Virus record (IMG/VR): IMGVR_UViG_3300049460_000121
Location: 124,001 to 188,000 of that record
DNA: 64,000 nt
Reading direction: 5' to 3' (one strand)
DNA from: a virus
Position 1 is the stretch's first letter. The number at the start of each line of letters is the position of its first letter. The position numbers and the translations under genes were made by a program. Shown piece after piece: positions 14,763 to 24,776 of this stretch. The notes below the pieces were generated by a model. It was not told the origin of the DNA. It saw only the letters and a list, made by a program, of their open reading frames with translations, and searched no databases.

Positions 14763-17700
14763 ATGGCTAAGAAAGAAACAGTCAATTTCGACGATCTAAA
14801 CCTCGACGACATTGACTTTGGGGGCGACTTCGATTTCAACACGGACGGTGAAATCAAGTTTGATGCGGATGATAGCCGCTCTCCAATTGAGTCGTTTACC
14901 ACGTCTGTAAAAGATGGCCTGAAAGACCGAATCATGGACCGTGGTCTGATTCGTCGCCTTATGTCGTTCGCACTTCCGAAGGGCTATAGCCAGGCATTCA
15001 ACGCATACGATTCCTTGTCGAACGGTGTCGCCGACATCTACAAGGATAATGCGGCTGAAATGCAGCCGTACATGGCCAAGACCAGCCGCTTCCTCAAACA
15101 GCAAAATCCGATGTTCAAACGGCTGTTGCCGAAGAATGCTCGGCAGGCGTTGGAGGACAGCGAGAACGAAACCAGTTCGTGGTCAGGTGGTCAGGACGAC
15201 AAGCTCAGCCAGGACATCGGTGGCATTGATAAGTTGCTTGGGATGGAAGCCCGCAACAAACTCGATGACAACATCAGCGATGCTCGTCGTGAGGTTCGTG
15301 CTCGGAAGGAATTCAACACCACCACCGGCATCTCCATCGAGATGGGTAAGGCGATCGGTCGTCTGGTTCAATACCAAGACACCGTACTGATCAACTACCA
15401 CCGGAAGTCGTTGGAACTGAAGTACCGCCACCTCGATGTGTCGATGCGGATGTTCCACGGCGCTGAAGTGTTCCACAACGATTCCCTCGACTTGATGAAG
15501 GCGATCGGTAAGAACACCGCGTTGCCTGACTTCGTGAAGATGCGCAACACGGAGATCATCAAGGAACAACTCCGTCACCGTTTGGCGAACAACGTCATCG
15601 GTTCGGCCAGTAACTTCGCCAAGAAGCATTTGGGTTCGATCAAGGACAACCTGAGTCAATCGCTGGGTGGAGCACTTGGCACCATCAGCATGGCCAACTC
15701 CATGGGCGGTGGGATGTCGCGCTCTGCGATGGCCGGTCAAGCCGCAGGTGGTCTGGTTTCTGATGGCCTGGGTGACTTGCTGGAGTTCGCGATTAAGGAA
15801 GGGTTGACCAAACTCGGCCTTGGCAAACAAGCCGGGATGGTGAAGGACGGTGGTCGTTGGCTGCAAGACAAGCTCTCGGGTACGTCGCAGCGTCTGAACG
15901 ATTATGCTCGTAGCGAAACCAATTCCACCGGTTTGAAAGGTCAGTTCGAAGATTGGGCCAAGCGTCAACTCGACTCTTACTCGATCACGGACAAGATCAA
16001 CGGTGGTGGCGTTTATGCCCTCGATGAATCGGCCAAGTTCGACAACCTGTTCCATAAGACAGTTGTCGAGATCATTCCTGGTCAATTGTCCTCCATGGAG
16101 AAATGGCTTCGTACCATTGCCACGGGTGAGCAGCAAGACGAACATGCGTACAGTCATTACACGGGCGGCTTTGTTACTCGTGATGTGCTGAACCAGCAAC
16201 ACGTCGACATCGGCTTGAAAGCAGGTGCGGGTGACGCGGTTCGTAAGCAGCTCGACTACCAGCTCAAGGACATGGAAGCTGAAAGCCTGAGTCCTAAAGC
16301 GCGCCGTGCTCTGCGTGCCCGTCTCATGACGGACATGTCGAGTAACCGTGACTTCAACCCGAAGACCTACGTCAAACCGGACACCTGGACCAACGCTGCG
16401 CCGGAAGTCGCTGAGGAGCTGGTAGAGTTCTTCGCTGACAAGTACGGCATCAATATCGACGGCGAGTACGACGATAGCGATGAAGTGGCTAAAGACCTAC
16501 GTACCAAGGCGCGTGCTGGGTACTTGGACTTGGCTCCTCGTATCACCGACTACACCAGCCGTATGGCAGGTCTGTCTGAAGTGATCGGTCGTCGCTCCTG
16601 GCGTGAGCTGGGTCTGTCGAAGTATGACGGACGTAACGGCGACACCATCGACACGAACGCGATCTACGACAAGATCGCTAACGAAGGTGGTGACGAGTTC
16701 ATTGATGATCGGAAGGAGGAAGAGAAGCCCGAAGACTTCACTTGGTCGAAACAAGGTCTGAAGGACGGGATCAATGCCCGTGCTGACTTGGCTCGTAAGA
16801 AGCTGGCAGAGAAGGAAGCTGAGCAGAAGCGTCTCGAAGAGAAAGCGGCGAAAGCGGCTGCTGGTCTGCGCGTGGACGTGGATGGAGGCAAGACCACTCC
16901 AGGTGCCAAGGTTGGAGCTGCTCCAGCTCCCGTGATTGTAACCGGTCAGTTCAGTCTGGATCCTATCAGCATTAATCTGCTGACCAGTTCCCTGAGCGAA
17001 GTGTTGACTCAGTCCGGTGCTGGTCAATGGGAAATGACGCTGCCTGAAGTACTGGAAACAGTCGACGGTGGAACTCACGAACGTCTGGACGCTATCCTCG
17101 CCGCGGTGAAGGAGATCGATCCATGTGGTTGTGAAGGTCGTTCCCCTGGCGGACGCGTTGATTTCAACCTCGTTGAGAACGCTGCCTCTGCTCGCGATTA
17201 CGTTACCAAGCGTTATAAAGACGCTAACCTTCCTGCCCGTTGGGACATGGCTCGTGGTTACGTGACTGATCGCTACGATGAGTTCGGGATGCCTGAACGC
17301 ATCGATCAAGCACGGGGTTATGTCGAAGGTAAGTTTGACGAACACAACGTCAGAGGTCGTATCACTGACGCTCGCGATCAGGCGATGAGCAAGTACCATG
17401 GTCTCGACATCCCTGGCCGTATCGCCGATGCCCGTAATAAGGCGCAGGAGCAGTGGGATGGCTTTGACGCACAGGGTCGGCTGGATGCGGCTCGTCAGCG
17501 CGTTGGAGAGTTCGACGCCCAAGGGAAGTTAATAACTCTCGGCGATAAAGCCCGCGCCAGGTACGATGGGTTCGATGCGCAAGGGACGCTCGACAACGTT
17601 CGTGGACAAGCCGGCGAGATGTGGGACCAGATGGATGCTCGCGGCCGTGCTGAGTCTCTACGAGATAAAGCGCTAGGCAAGTGGGATGAGCTCGACGTCA

Positions 17701-20700
17701 AGGGTCGTGCAGAAGGTCTGCGTGATAAGGCGCGTGAGAAGCTGGGTGAGTTTGATCCTAAGGATGCTTTCGAGCGTGCGAAGGAATTCGTCAGCAATGC
17801 GTTCGGTGGCGCAACCGAAGGTAGTAGCGCGTACTGGGACCGCATGCGTGAAGTGTTGGCCGAGGAGCTCCATCGTGCCGGCTATGCAGGCGGTGGTGGA
17901 GAAGAAGGTCCTGAAGGCGAACCATCTCCTACCGGTAAGCGTGGAATCGGTGGTCGTATCTGGGGTGCTGCGAAGAGAGCGCCAGGTCAAGCCATCCGTG
18001 GTCTGGGCAGTTACCTGGGCTGGTCGTACCGCACGATGGGTACGATTGCAGGTACAGTAGGCCGTGGCGCTGTCGGTGGGGCTAAGCTTCCATTCAAGTC
18101 GATCAATGGTCTCGGTGTCTCCGATGTCCATGTGCAGGGTGAAGCTGAACCTGCATTGACTGCGAAGGACATCCGTCGCGGTTACTACTTCGACGTCAAC
18201 AGTAAGAAAGTCATTACCAGCCTTAAAGACATCACCGGACCTGTGAAGAACCGTGAAGGTGAGTTTGTTCTGACTCAGGAAGAGTTCGACAAAGGTCTGA
18301 TGTCTGGTGATGGCGAATCCCTTGCTGGATGGATTGGTCGTAAGGGTCTCGGTGCAGGTGTTGGTCTGATCGGACTCACTGGTCGGTACATGCAGAACAC
18401 CTACGGCTTGCTGGGCAAAGCGGTGAAAGGCGCCTTTAACTTGGCGTTCGATCAGTTCGTGCAATTCGATGCCTACTTCCCAGGTGATGAAGAACCCCGC
18501 ATCCGCTCGTCTCTGCTGAAGAAAGGTTTCTACCGCGACAAAGACGGCGCTCCGCTGAAGTCCCTCAAAGACATCACGGGTCCAGTGTTCGACATCGATG
18601 ACAATGAAGTCATCTCGCAAGAGGAGCTCGACAAGTACAAGTCGCTCTACACGCGCAACGGTTCGCTGTTGTTCACTGTGGGTCGTGGCTTGGTCTCGGC
18701 AACGGCGTGGGCCGGTGACCTGGCATTGAGAGGTGCTAAAGGTTACGCTCGCATGGCCGGTAAGTTCTACAAGGGATTGTGGAAAGGCGCTAAGGCCGTG
18801 GGTCGTGGTGTCAAGGGCATGGCCATGGGTCTGGCTGGTAAGCTGGGCTTCAAGTCCGGTACTCCTGAAGCGTCCGCTGCCGGTGGCATGTACGGTGGTG
18901 ACGAGGAACTCCATACCGCGTTGTTTGAAGTGGGTATCGAGCAACTCAAGATGCAACGGAGCATCTACGAGCTCCTCCGTAACAAGTTCAAGATGGAACA
19001 GAACGACAAGTGGGACCTCGATGGTGATGGTGACCGCGACAACTCTTGGGCGGACATCCTGAAACGTCGTAAGGCGAAGAAGGACGGTAAGGACGCACGA
19101 GGGACCGGTAACAACGCAGACGTAGTCGCAGCGATCGACAAGCTCGGTAAGAACTTGGACGGTGCTATCGATGAGCTCGGTGACCGTGTCGAAGAGGCTG
19201 GTGAAGACGGCATGTTGGATCAGGCCTCTGACCTGGCTGAAATCTCCGACAGTTGGGGTGGTGGCGAGGGTGAAGGTCGCCGCCGTCGTGGTCGGCGTGG
19301 TAGTCGAGGCGGCAGAGGTCGTGGTCGGTTGGGTCGTATTGGTGGTCGTCTCGGCGGGATGGGTTCTCGCATCGCGGGTTCTCGTGCAGCTGGCATGGCT
19401 GTCCGTGGCGGTACCATGGCCGTCGAAGGTGCGATGGCAGCCGGTAGTGCTTTGATGGGTACGGCGGCCATGGGTTCGATCATGGCGTCGGCTACGTCAG
19501 GTCTGATGGCTGCTGGTACTTTGGCCGCCGGCGCAGCTGCAACTGTGGGTGGTTGGCTTGCCGCAGGTGCAACGGCGGTAGGTGCGGTCTTGTCCGCTCC
19601 AGTGGTGTTGGCCATCGCAGCTGTGGCGGCTATCGGTTACGTCGGCTACCGTTGGTACAAATCCTCGCAAGCCAAGGACAACCCGATCTTCTATCTGCGG
19701 ATGACGCAGTACGGTGTTGCGCCTACAGACGAGACGCGGGTTAAGCAGATGTTGGCCTTGGAAGAGTTGCTCCTTCCGGGCGTGTCCTTCTCCGGTGAGA
19801 AAGCCAGCATCGATGCTTCGAAGGTTAGCATTCCAAAACTCATGGAGATCCTTGAGATCGAAGAGGGTGAGGACAAGCGCCTGAAGTGGGCATTGAAATG
19901 GTTGGCTCAACGTTTCCGTCCCGTGTTCCTCGCACACGTTGGCGGTATGAAGAAAACAGTGAAGTCCACTAAGCTCAGCGAAGCGGACCAACTGATCGAC
20001 GGGTCGGTGATCAAAGAGTTCCTCGAGATCGTTGACCTGAAGAACTTCGAGAAGATCTACAACGCCATCCTAGAGTCTCCGTTCGATTCGACGATGGGCT
20101 TTGGCGGTTCGTTGGACTGCGGCGCTAGCGACGTTGAGGACGCGTTCGCTCTGGTACGGGATCGGATCAAGGAGACCGAGAAGAAACCTGAAGACGCAGC
20201 TGCGGCTAAGGCTCAGGAGAAACCGAAGGACCTGGCCGATTCTGATGATCCAGCCGGTGAGTTGGGTAAAGCGGTAGCCGGCATTGCGGGCTCTGCGACG
20301 GCCATCATGGCAGCGCAAGCTGGGAAGACCAAGCGGGATGAAGGAGAACCGCTGGACATTGGCGGGATGATTCGCAGTGGGGTCGATCCTACTACGGCAT
20401 TACCTCCTACGGCTGCGGGTGCTGGGTTACTGATGACAGCCTTGCCATTACCTCCAGGTGGTCCGGTGTCGAAGGAAGTGGATGGGGCTACGGTCTCTAC
20501 TGCGGCTGCTTCTCCGGATGACCCTGCGGCGATGATGCGTTGGACGAACGAACCATTGAAAGCGGCAGATCCAATGTCGGTGGTAGGTAGTGCGGTTGGT
20601 AGTTTGTTGCAGAACTACTACCAAGTCCAGGCGAGTAAGGTGAAAGCCTACAATTCGTCGCTGGACATTCCGACGGCGGTGCGTTACCTGGCATACGGTG

Positions 20701-22739
20701 TGACCAGCTTCGAAGACGAGAAGTGCAAACAACTGCAACGAGTCGAAGAGCTCTATTGGGACTTCCTGAAATTCAACGGCTACGACAACGCGTTGATTGA
20801 TGGCGATCTCGCTGGTCTGGAAGACACGGTGGTCAGCATCTTCGCTCCGACTGGGGGTAATCCTCGGAACGTGGTGACTTGGCTGCGCTATCGTTTCATG
20901 CCAGCGTACCTGCAATACGCGATCTCTGTCCGTCGTCGTCTACCTGGTGATGTACGCCAAGCTCCTCGGAACCTGACCAGTGCGCTGATGCGCGACGTAT
21001 TACTGGAAACGGCTCAGGCGGTAGACAGTGAGTCCGGTCAATCGGTCTGGTTGAGTATGACTAGTCCTTGGCCTGACTACGTGTTGGGTAAAGACGCTGG
21101 CGAGGCGACTCCTTACATCGATGCATTACCTCAGTCCCTGAAGACGCTTACCGTCGATGGTCTGAAGAACCTCATCGGTAAGGCCGCTGGTTCGAAAGCT
21201 GAAGAAGCCGATCCTGAGATTGAAGGCAGTAACCTGAACCAAGGTTCGCCTAACCAAGAGAAGGAAGAAGGTGGTCTCTTCAGTAACGCCGTGAGTTCGG
21301 TGAAGAAATTCTTCGGCTTCGGTGGCGATCCAGCAGGTACAGCCGCAGGTGCTAACTCTAGTGCAGGTGGTCAGTACGGTCCTCAGGGCGGTGGTCCTGG
21401 TTATACACCTATCCCAGGCATGGGTGGCGGTAGTGGCGGAGGTGGCGGTGCTACTGGTTCTCCAGCAGCTCCTGGTGGCGTGGAGGTTACTCACCCAGGC
21501 GGTGGTTCGGGTGGCGACATCAACTCGCTTCCGCAATCTAACGGCAGTGGCTGGGAGGCGATGAAAGGAATCATCATCGGTGCTGCGAAGATGGCGGGTT
21601 TCGATCCGTTCATTGCAGCGAACGTGGCCGCTGTGGAATCTCGGTTCCTACCACGGGCAGGCGCAGGTACTTCGTCGGCGAAAGGTCTCTACCAATTCGT
21701 CAACGGTACATGGAAGGACATGCTGCGTAAGTACGGCAAGAAGTACGGTATCGCGCCGAACACCCACCAGTTTGACCCACGGGCGAACGCATTGATGGGG
21801 ATGGAATACCTGAAAGAGAACTACGCCTACTTGAAAAGTAAGGTGAAAGGCCCTATCACGGATACCGCCCTCTACAGTGCTCACTTCCTCGGGGCGGGTG
21901 GTGCGCGTAAGTTCTTGACAGCTCCAGGTTCGGCTAACGCAGAGGACGTGGTAGGCAGTTCAGCAGTTAAGGCTAACGCATCGGTGTTCCGCGAACCAAC
22001 TGGGCAGAAGGGTGTTTATGGTCGTGTTCGGACTGTGGCAGAGACCATGGCTGAGCTCGACAAACGCATGAAGAACATGCAGAAAGTGCATGACCTCAAG
22101 CCCGGTGAGAAACCTGTCGTTGCAGAAGGTACTGAAGCCAAAGGTGTCGATAACGCTCCTCAGAACAGCGAGGGCGAATCCGGCGGCGCGGCTCCTGAGA
22201 CCGGGATGGATACCACAGCAGCACAAGGAGGTGGAGGCAATACTCAGGCTCAGGATGTTGGCGCTACTGCCAATGGCGCAGCTTCTGGCTCGTCTGCGGC
22301 TGTCAACACCCAGCAGGCCCCTGAAGGTGGATCCGCAGCGCCTACCGGTTCTGTTGACTCCCCATCCTCAGCTCCGTCTACTCCAACGATCTCGCAATCC
22401 ACTACGTCTCAAAACCAGAACACCACGGCTGCTTCTACCGCGGAAATGGCAGCGAGCGTGGGTCCGTTGCTGCAACAGCAACTGGAAGTGCAGAAGTCGA
22501 TGGATGGTAGCCTGAAGGAAATCCGGGAATACCTGAAAGCCATGTCAGCGCAGTCACCAGCCCCAGCGGCATCGGGTAGTGAGTCACCGCTACCTCAGCC
22601 AGGAAGTAAGGGTGGGCAGCGTCAGTGGGCAGCTGAGGACGATCCATCCGTGGTATCCACTCAGTCCCGTTCCACACCGCCGAGCACCGGTAGCGGTCGT
22701 AACCCGATCAACACCCGTCGCACCAACGCCGTAACGTAA
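14763..22739 (+). CDS. Giant virion protein with lytic transglycosylase domain, phiKZ gp181-like (2658 aa)
   Basis: It should act in the particle to open peptidoglycan during entry. Order of parts: acidic N-terminus (FDDLNLDDIDFG); helical region; about ten tandem 22-residue repeats (810-1013); two copies of a module with SLKDITGPV (about 1119-1230 and 1235-1340); a DxDxDG loop, DLDGDGDRDN (about 1419); an Arg/Gly-rich patch (about 1500-1540); a long Ala/Gly hydrophobic block (about 1540-1635); two related modules (about 1640-1740 and 1970-2070); Gly/Ser linkers; then an SLT domain (about 2270-2410) with AAVESRF giving catalytic Glu2292, and GLYQF. The C-terminus is low-complexity Ser/Thr/Ala/Gln with a short helix. 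It is divergent from the RNAP operon; the start has GAGAGG upstream. Size, domain and position match phiKZ gp181. Confidence 0.8.
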   Translation: MAKKETVNFDDLNLDDIDFGGDFDFNTDGEIKFDADDSRSPIESFTTSVKDGLKDRIMDRGLIRRLMSFALPKGYSQAFNAYDSLSNGVADIYKDNAAEMQPYMAKTSRFLKQQNPMFKRLLPKNARQALEDSENETSSWSGGQDDKLSQDIGGIDKLLGMEARNKLDDNISDARREVRARKEFNTTTGISIEMGKAIGRLVQYQDTVLINYHRKSLELKYRHLDVSMRMFHGAEVFHNDSLDLMKAIGKNTALPDFVKMRNTEIIKEQLRHRLANNVIGSASNFAKKHLGSIKDNLSQSLGGALGTISMANSMGGGMSRSAMAGQAAGGLVSDGLGDLLEFAIKEGLTKLGLGKQAGMVKDGGRWLQDKLSGTSQRLNDYARSETNSTGLKGQFEDWAKRQLDSYSITDKINGGGVYALDESAKFDNLFHKTVVEIIPGQLSSMEKWLRTIATGEQQDEHAYSHYTGGFVTRDVLNQQHVDIGLKAGAGDAVRKQLDYQLKDMEAESLSPKARRALRARLMTDMSSNRDFNPKTYVKPDTWTNAAPEVAEELVEFFADKYGINIDGEYDDSDEVAKDLRTKARAGYLDLAPRITDYTSRMAGLSEVIGRRSWRELGLSKYDGRNGDTIDTNAIYDKIANEGGDEFIDDRKEEEKPEDFTWSKQGLKDGINARADLARKKLAEKEAEQKRLEEKAAKAAAGLRVDVDGGKTTPGAKVGAAPAPVIVTGQFSLDPISINLLTSSLSEVLTQSGAGQWEMTLPEVLETVDGGTHERLDAILAAVKEIDPCGCEGRSPGGRVDFNLVENAASARDYVTKRYKDANLPARWDMARGYVTDRYDEFGMPERIDQARGYVEGKFDEHNVRGRITDARDQAMSKYHGLDIPGRIADARNKAQEQWDGFDAQGRLDAARQRVGEFDAQGKLITLGDKARARYDGFDAQGTLDNVRGQAGEMWDQMDARGRAESLRDKALGKWDELDVKGRAEGLRDKAREKLGEFDPKDAFERAKEFVSNAFGGATEGSSAYWDRMREVLAEELHRAGYAGGGGEEGPEGEPSPTGKRGIGGRIWGAAKRAPGQAIRGLGSYLGWSYRTMGTIAGTVGRGAVGGAKLPFKSINGLGVSDVHVQGEAEPALTAKDIRRGYYFDVNSKKVITSLKDITGPVKNREGEFVLTQEEFDKGLMSGDGESLAGWIGRKGLGAGVGLIGLTGRYMQNTYGLLGKAVKGAFNLAFDQFVQFDAYFPGDEEPRIRSSLLKKGFYRDKDGAPLKSLKDITGPVFDIDDNEVISQEELDKYKSLYTRNGSLLFTVGRGLVSATAWAGDLALRGAKGYARMAGKFYKGLWKGAKAVGRGVKGMAMGLAGKLGFKSGTPEASAAGGMYGGDEELHTALFEVGIEQLKMQRSIYELLRNKFKMEQNDKWDLDGDGDRDNSWADILKRRKAKKDGKDARGTGNNADVVAAIDKLGKNLDGAIDELGDRVEEAGEDGMLDQASDLAEISDSWGGGEGEGRRRRGRRGSRGGRGRGRLGRIGGRLGGMGSRIAGSRAAGMAVRGGTMAVEGAMAAGSALMGTAAMGSIMASATSGLMAAGTLAAGAAATVGGWLAAGATAVGAVLSAPVVLAIAAVAAIGYVGYRWYKSSQAKDNPIFYLRMTQYGVAPTDETRVKQMLALEELLLPGVSFSGEKASIDASKVSIPKLMEILEIEEGEDKRLKWALKWLAQRFRPVFLAHVGGMKKTVKSTKLSEADQLIDGSVIKEFLEIVDLKNFEKIYNAILESPFDSTMGFGGSLDCGASDVEDAFALVRDRIKETEKKPEDAAAAKAQEKPKDLADSDDPAGELGKAVAGIAGSATAIMAAQAGKTKRDEGEPLDIGGMIRSGVDPTTALPPTAAGAGLLMTALPLPPGGPVSKEVDGATVSTAAASPDDPAAMMRWTNEPLKAADPMSVVGSAVGSLLQNYYQVQASKVKAYNSSLDIPTAVRYLAYGVTSFEDEKCKQLQRVEELYWDFLKFNGYDNALIDGDLAGLEDTVVSIFAPTGGNPRNVVTWLRYRFMPAYLQYAISVRRRLPGDVRQAPRNLTSALMRDVLLETAQAVDSESGQSVWLSMTSPWPDYVLGKDAGEATPYIDALPQSLKTLTVDGLKNLIGKAAGSKAEEADPEIEGSNLNQGSPNQEKEEGGLFSNAVSSVKKFFGFGGDPAGTAAGANSSAGGQYGPQGGGPGYTPIPGMGGGSGGGGGATGSPAAPGGVEVTHPGGGSGGDINSLPQSNGSGWEAMKGIIIGAAKMAGFDPFIAANVAAVESRFLPRAGAGTSSAKGLYQFVNGTWKDMLRKYGKKYGIAPNTHQFDPRANALMGMEYLKENYAYLKSKVKGPITDTALYSAHFLGAGGARKFLTAPGSANAEDVVGSSAVKANASVFREPTGQKGVYGRVRTVAETMAELDKRMKNMQKVHDLKPGEKPVVAEGTEAKGVDNAPQNSEGESGGAAPETGMDTTAAQGGGGNTQAQDVGATANGAASGSSAAVNTQQAPEGGSAAPTGSVDSPSSAPSTPTISQSTTSQNQNTTAASTAEMAASVGPLLQQQLEVQKSMDGSLKEIREYLKAMSAQSPAPAASGSESPLPQPGSKGGQRQWAAEDDPSVVSTQSRSTPPSTGSGRNPINTRRTNAVT
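17190..17800 (+). repeat. Tandem 66-base repeats encoding 22-residue units
   Basis: Within the giant virion protein, about ten degenerate units follow the pattern GRxxxARxxAxxKYDxFDxx. Examples are FDAQGRLDAARQRVGE, MDARGRAESLRDKALGKW and LDVKGRAEGLRDKAREKL. They would form a long amphipathic charged helix or helical-repeat rod. Confidence 0.75.
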
Positions 22740-22745
22740 ACCCTT

Positions 22746-22765
22746 GGGGGAGGTCACACTCCCCC
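22746..22765 (+). terminator. Weak hairpin after the giant gene
   Basis: GGGGGAG (22746-22752) pairs with CTCCCCC (22759-22765). The following ATTCACCAACGG is not T-rich, so it is probably leaky and the 649-residue gene may be cotranscribed. Confidence 0.45.
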
Positions 22766-22787
22766 ATTCACCAACGGAGGTCTCCTC

Positions 22788-24737
22788 ATGGCAAGGACAA
22801 CCCTGCTCGATAAAGCATGGGCCGGTCGTGCATTCCTTGTACCGCCTTCGTCACTTTCCGATACGCTGAACGATCGTCGGCGTTATTACAGTACCGCCTC
22901 TCGGAAGTTCACGGACACCAGTCTTGGTGGACACTTCGCACTTAACCCGTTGTCCCAGTTCACTGAGAACTGCGACTTCCCGCACAAGTCGGTATTCAGT
23001 GCGAGTAACGGGATGGGTCGCTGGTACAGTGAAGTGATTGACGACAACTCGCAGCTGGTTCACATCCGTTGCGGGGTGCCTAAGTTCAACTCCATGACCA
23101 ACTTCTTCGGTAACTTCTACAACGTCCATGCGGGCGCTGTGGCACGAACAGGTCGTGGTCCAGACGTATGGTTCCAAATCGGTAAGGCTGCCGGTATCAT
23201 CGGTACCCTACCCCTGCAACCGTTTATCATGATCGGGTCTGCGATTAAGTTCGCGCTCGGCATGCCGCGGTCTAAGTTCTACTACCTCAAGCCAACCATG
23301 TACCCGTATTGGTACGCCGTGAACAACATGGTGAACGGGATCATGGTGAACTTGGGTCTGACGCCGAACTTCTTGGCTGAAGACACCAAGCGGTTCTACG
23401 ATCCGGTGCAGACTCCCACCGAAGCTGACCAGAGTGCTAACGCTCGGGTCTACGGCGAGATGATCAACTCGGAAGGTGGGTTGGACTTCTTCGCCCTATC
23501 GACCAAGGCCCAGCGGCTGGCTGACCGTTATCGCAAGATGATGGATGCACAGCTGGACCAGTTGACGGGTAACCCTGAAACCCGTGCTGATGAATTGCGG
23601 ACTATCCTGTTGGATGGTGCGATGGCCGGGACACGGAAGCTGGTGGATCGATCGTACTCACTCACCGACTACGAGAAGGCCTACTTGGCTGCCTCCGGTG
23701 AATGGAACGACGCGTACCAGTATTCGTCGGAACAGGATACAACGGAAGATGAAGCATGGCTGACACGTCTCTGGAAGGAATCGGTATCGAACGCCCGCAT
23801 GGGTGCAGACTTCGTGACCTTCCGCTGCAACCACACCGGTACGCAGTCTGAGTCGTTCAGCAACAGCATGACTCAACCGACGCTACAGTCTGAGATCAAC
23901 GGGATCAGTTCCCGTGCTCGGATGGCTCGATTCAACATCGCGGACGGGAACATCGCAGGACCCATCGGTTGGATGGCAGACAAGATCAAGTCTGTCGTGG
24001 CGGGTACCTTCGAAGCGTTCCAGATCGAAGGCTTCTTGGCATTGGCGGGTAACGCATTCGCCGACATCCAGAAGACCTACGAAGCGTCCTCGGCTGACCT
24101 CAACCGAACCACACTCACGATCCCGCTGCGCTGTTGGGCTGCGGATGACTGGCTGCGGTTGAAGAACTTGTTCATCCCACTGTGTGGCATCTTGGCATTG
24201 GGTCTCCCACGAGCAACAGGTCGTGCTTCCTACGACGGTCCGTTCTTGCTGGAGGTCTTTAACCAAGGTCGGACACAAATCCGCGAAGGGATGATTGAAT
24301 CCATCTCGGTAGAACGTGGTGTGGGTGACATCGGTTGGACCAAGACGGGCAAACCACTGGGTATCGATGTGACGATTACGATCGTTGACCTCTCGACCAT
24401 CCTGTCGATGCCTATCAACCCAGGCTTCAGTAACCTCCAGGGCGCTGCTACCTTGGCTGCTGAAGCATTGGCCGGTGATACAGGTGTTACAGCGGTGACT
24501 GCGTTGTCCAAAGCCACTTACGGTGAGGATAACAAATACACCGACTACCTGGCTACATTGGCCAGCCTTCCGTTCGAAGATCAGATCAGCACCAAACGCC
24601 GGTGGAAACTGGCAATGGCGCGTGGTCGGGCTGAGTACGGAGCGTGGAAGTCTCCAGCACGGATCGCATCGGGTGTTCTCGATACGTTCCCAGGCGACAT
24701 CATCAAGATGTTGTCTCTGCCGACAGCCCGAGGGTAA
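22788..24737 (+). CDS. Virion structural protein, probably tail/baseplate (649 aa)
   Basis: It follows the giant protein by 48 bases with GGAGG near its ATG. Hydrophobic stretches at about residues 130-160 (IIGTLPLQPFIMIGSAIKF) and 395-420 are not typical signal peptides. About residues 475-540 read FLLEVFNQGRTQIREGMIES...GVGDIGWTKTGKPLGIDVTIT, a layout seen in phage tail/baseplate assembly proteins (a short strand, a surface loop, then a G-x-P-hydrophobic-D-V-T-I strand). I therefore infer a tail tube- or baseplate-associated role. I cannot name the family. Terminated by the perfect hairpin at 24741-24775. Confidence 0.75.
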   Translation: MARTTLLDKAWAGRAFLVPPSSLSDTLNDRRRYYSTASRKFTDTSLGGHFALNPLSQFTENCDFPHKSVFSASNGMGRWYSEVIDDNSQLVHIRCGVPKFNSMTNFFGNFYNVHAGAVARTGRGPDVWFQIGKAAGIIGTLPLQPFIMIGSAIKFALGMPRSKFYYLKPTMYPYWYAVNNMVNGIMVNLGLTPNFLAEDTKRFYDPVQTPTEADQSANARVYGEMINSEGGLDFFALSTKAQRLADRYRKMMDAQLDQLTGNPETRADELRTILLDGAMAGTRKLVDRSYSLTDYEKAYLAASGEWNDAYQYSSEQDTTEDEAWLTRLWKESVSNARMGADFVTFRCNHTGTQSESFSNSMTQPTLQSEINGISSRARMARFNIADGNIAGPIGWMADKIKSVVAGTFEAFQIEGFLALAGNAFADIQKTYEASSADLNRTTLTIPLRCWAADDWLRLKNLFIPLCGILALGLPRATGRASYDGPFLLEVFNQGRTQIREGMIESISVERGVGDIGWTKTGKPLGIDVTITIVDLSTILSMPINPGFSNLQGAATLAAEALAGDTGVTAVTALSKATYGEDNKYTDYLATLASLPFEDQISTKRRWKLAMARGRAEYGAWKSPARIASGVLDTFPGDIIKMLSLPTARG

Positions 24738-24740
24738 ACA

Positions 24741-24775
24741 GCATAGAGGCAGGGCTACGCGCCCTGCCTCTATGC
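24741..24775. terminator. Bidirectional terminator, perfect 15-bp stem
   Basis: GCATAGAGGCAGGGC pairs perfectly with its complement around TACGC, between two convergent genes ending at 24737 and 24777. An element with identical arms and a different loop lies at 37481-37515, also between convergent genes. Confidence 0.75.
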
Positions 24776-24776
24776 C

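Noticed and set aside
17673-18956. 427-codon minus-strand frame inside the giant gene
   Set aside because: Antisense to repeat and module regions that have protein-level structure on the plus strand.
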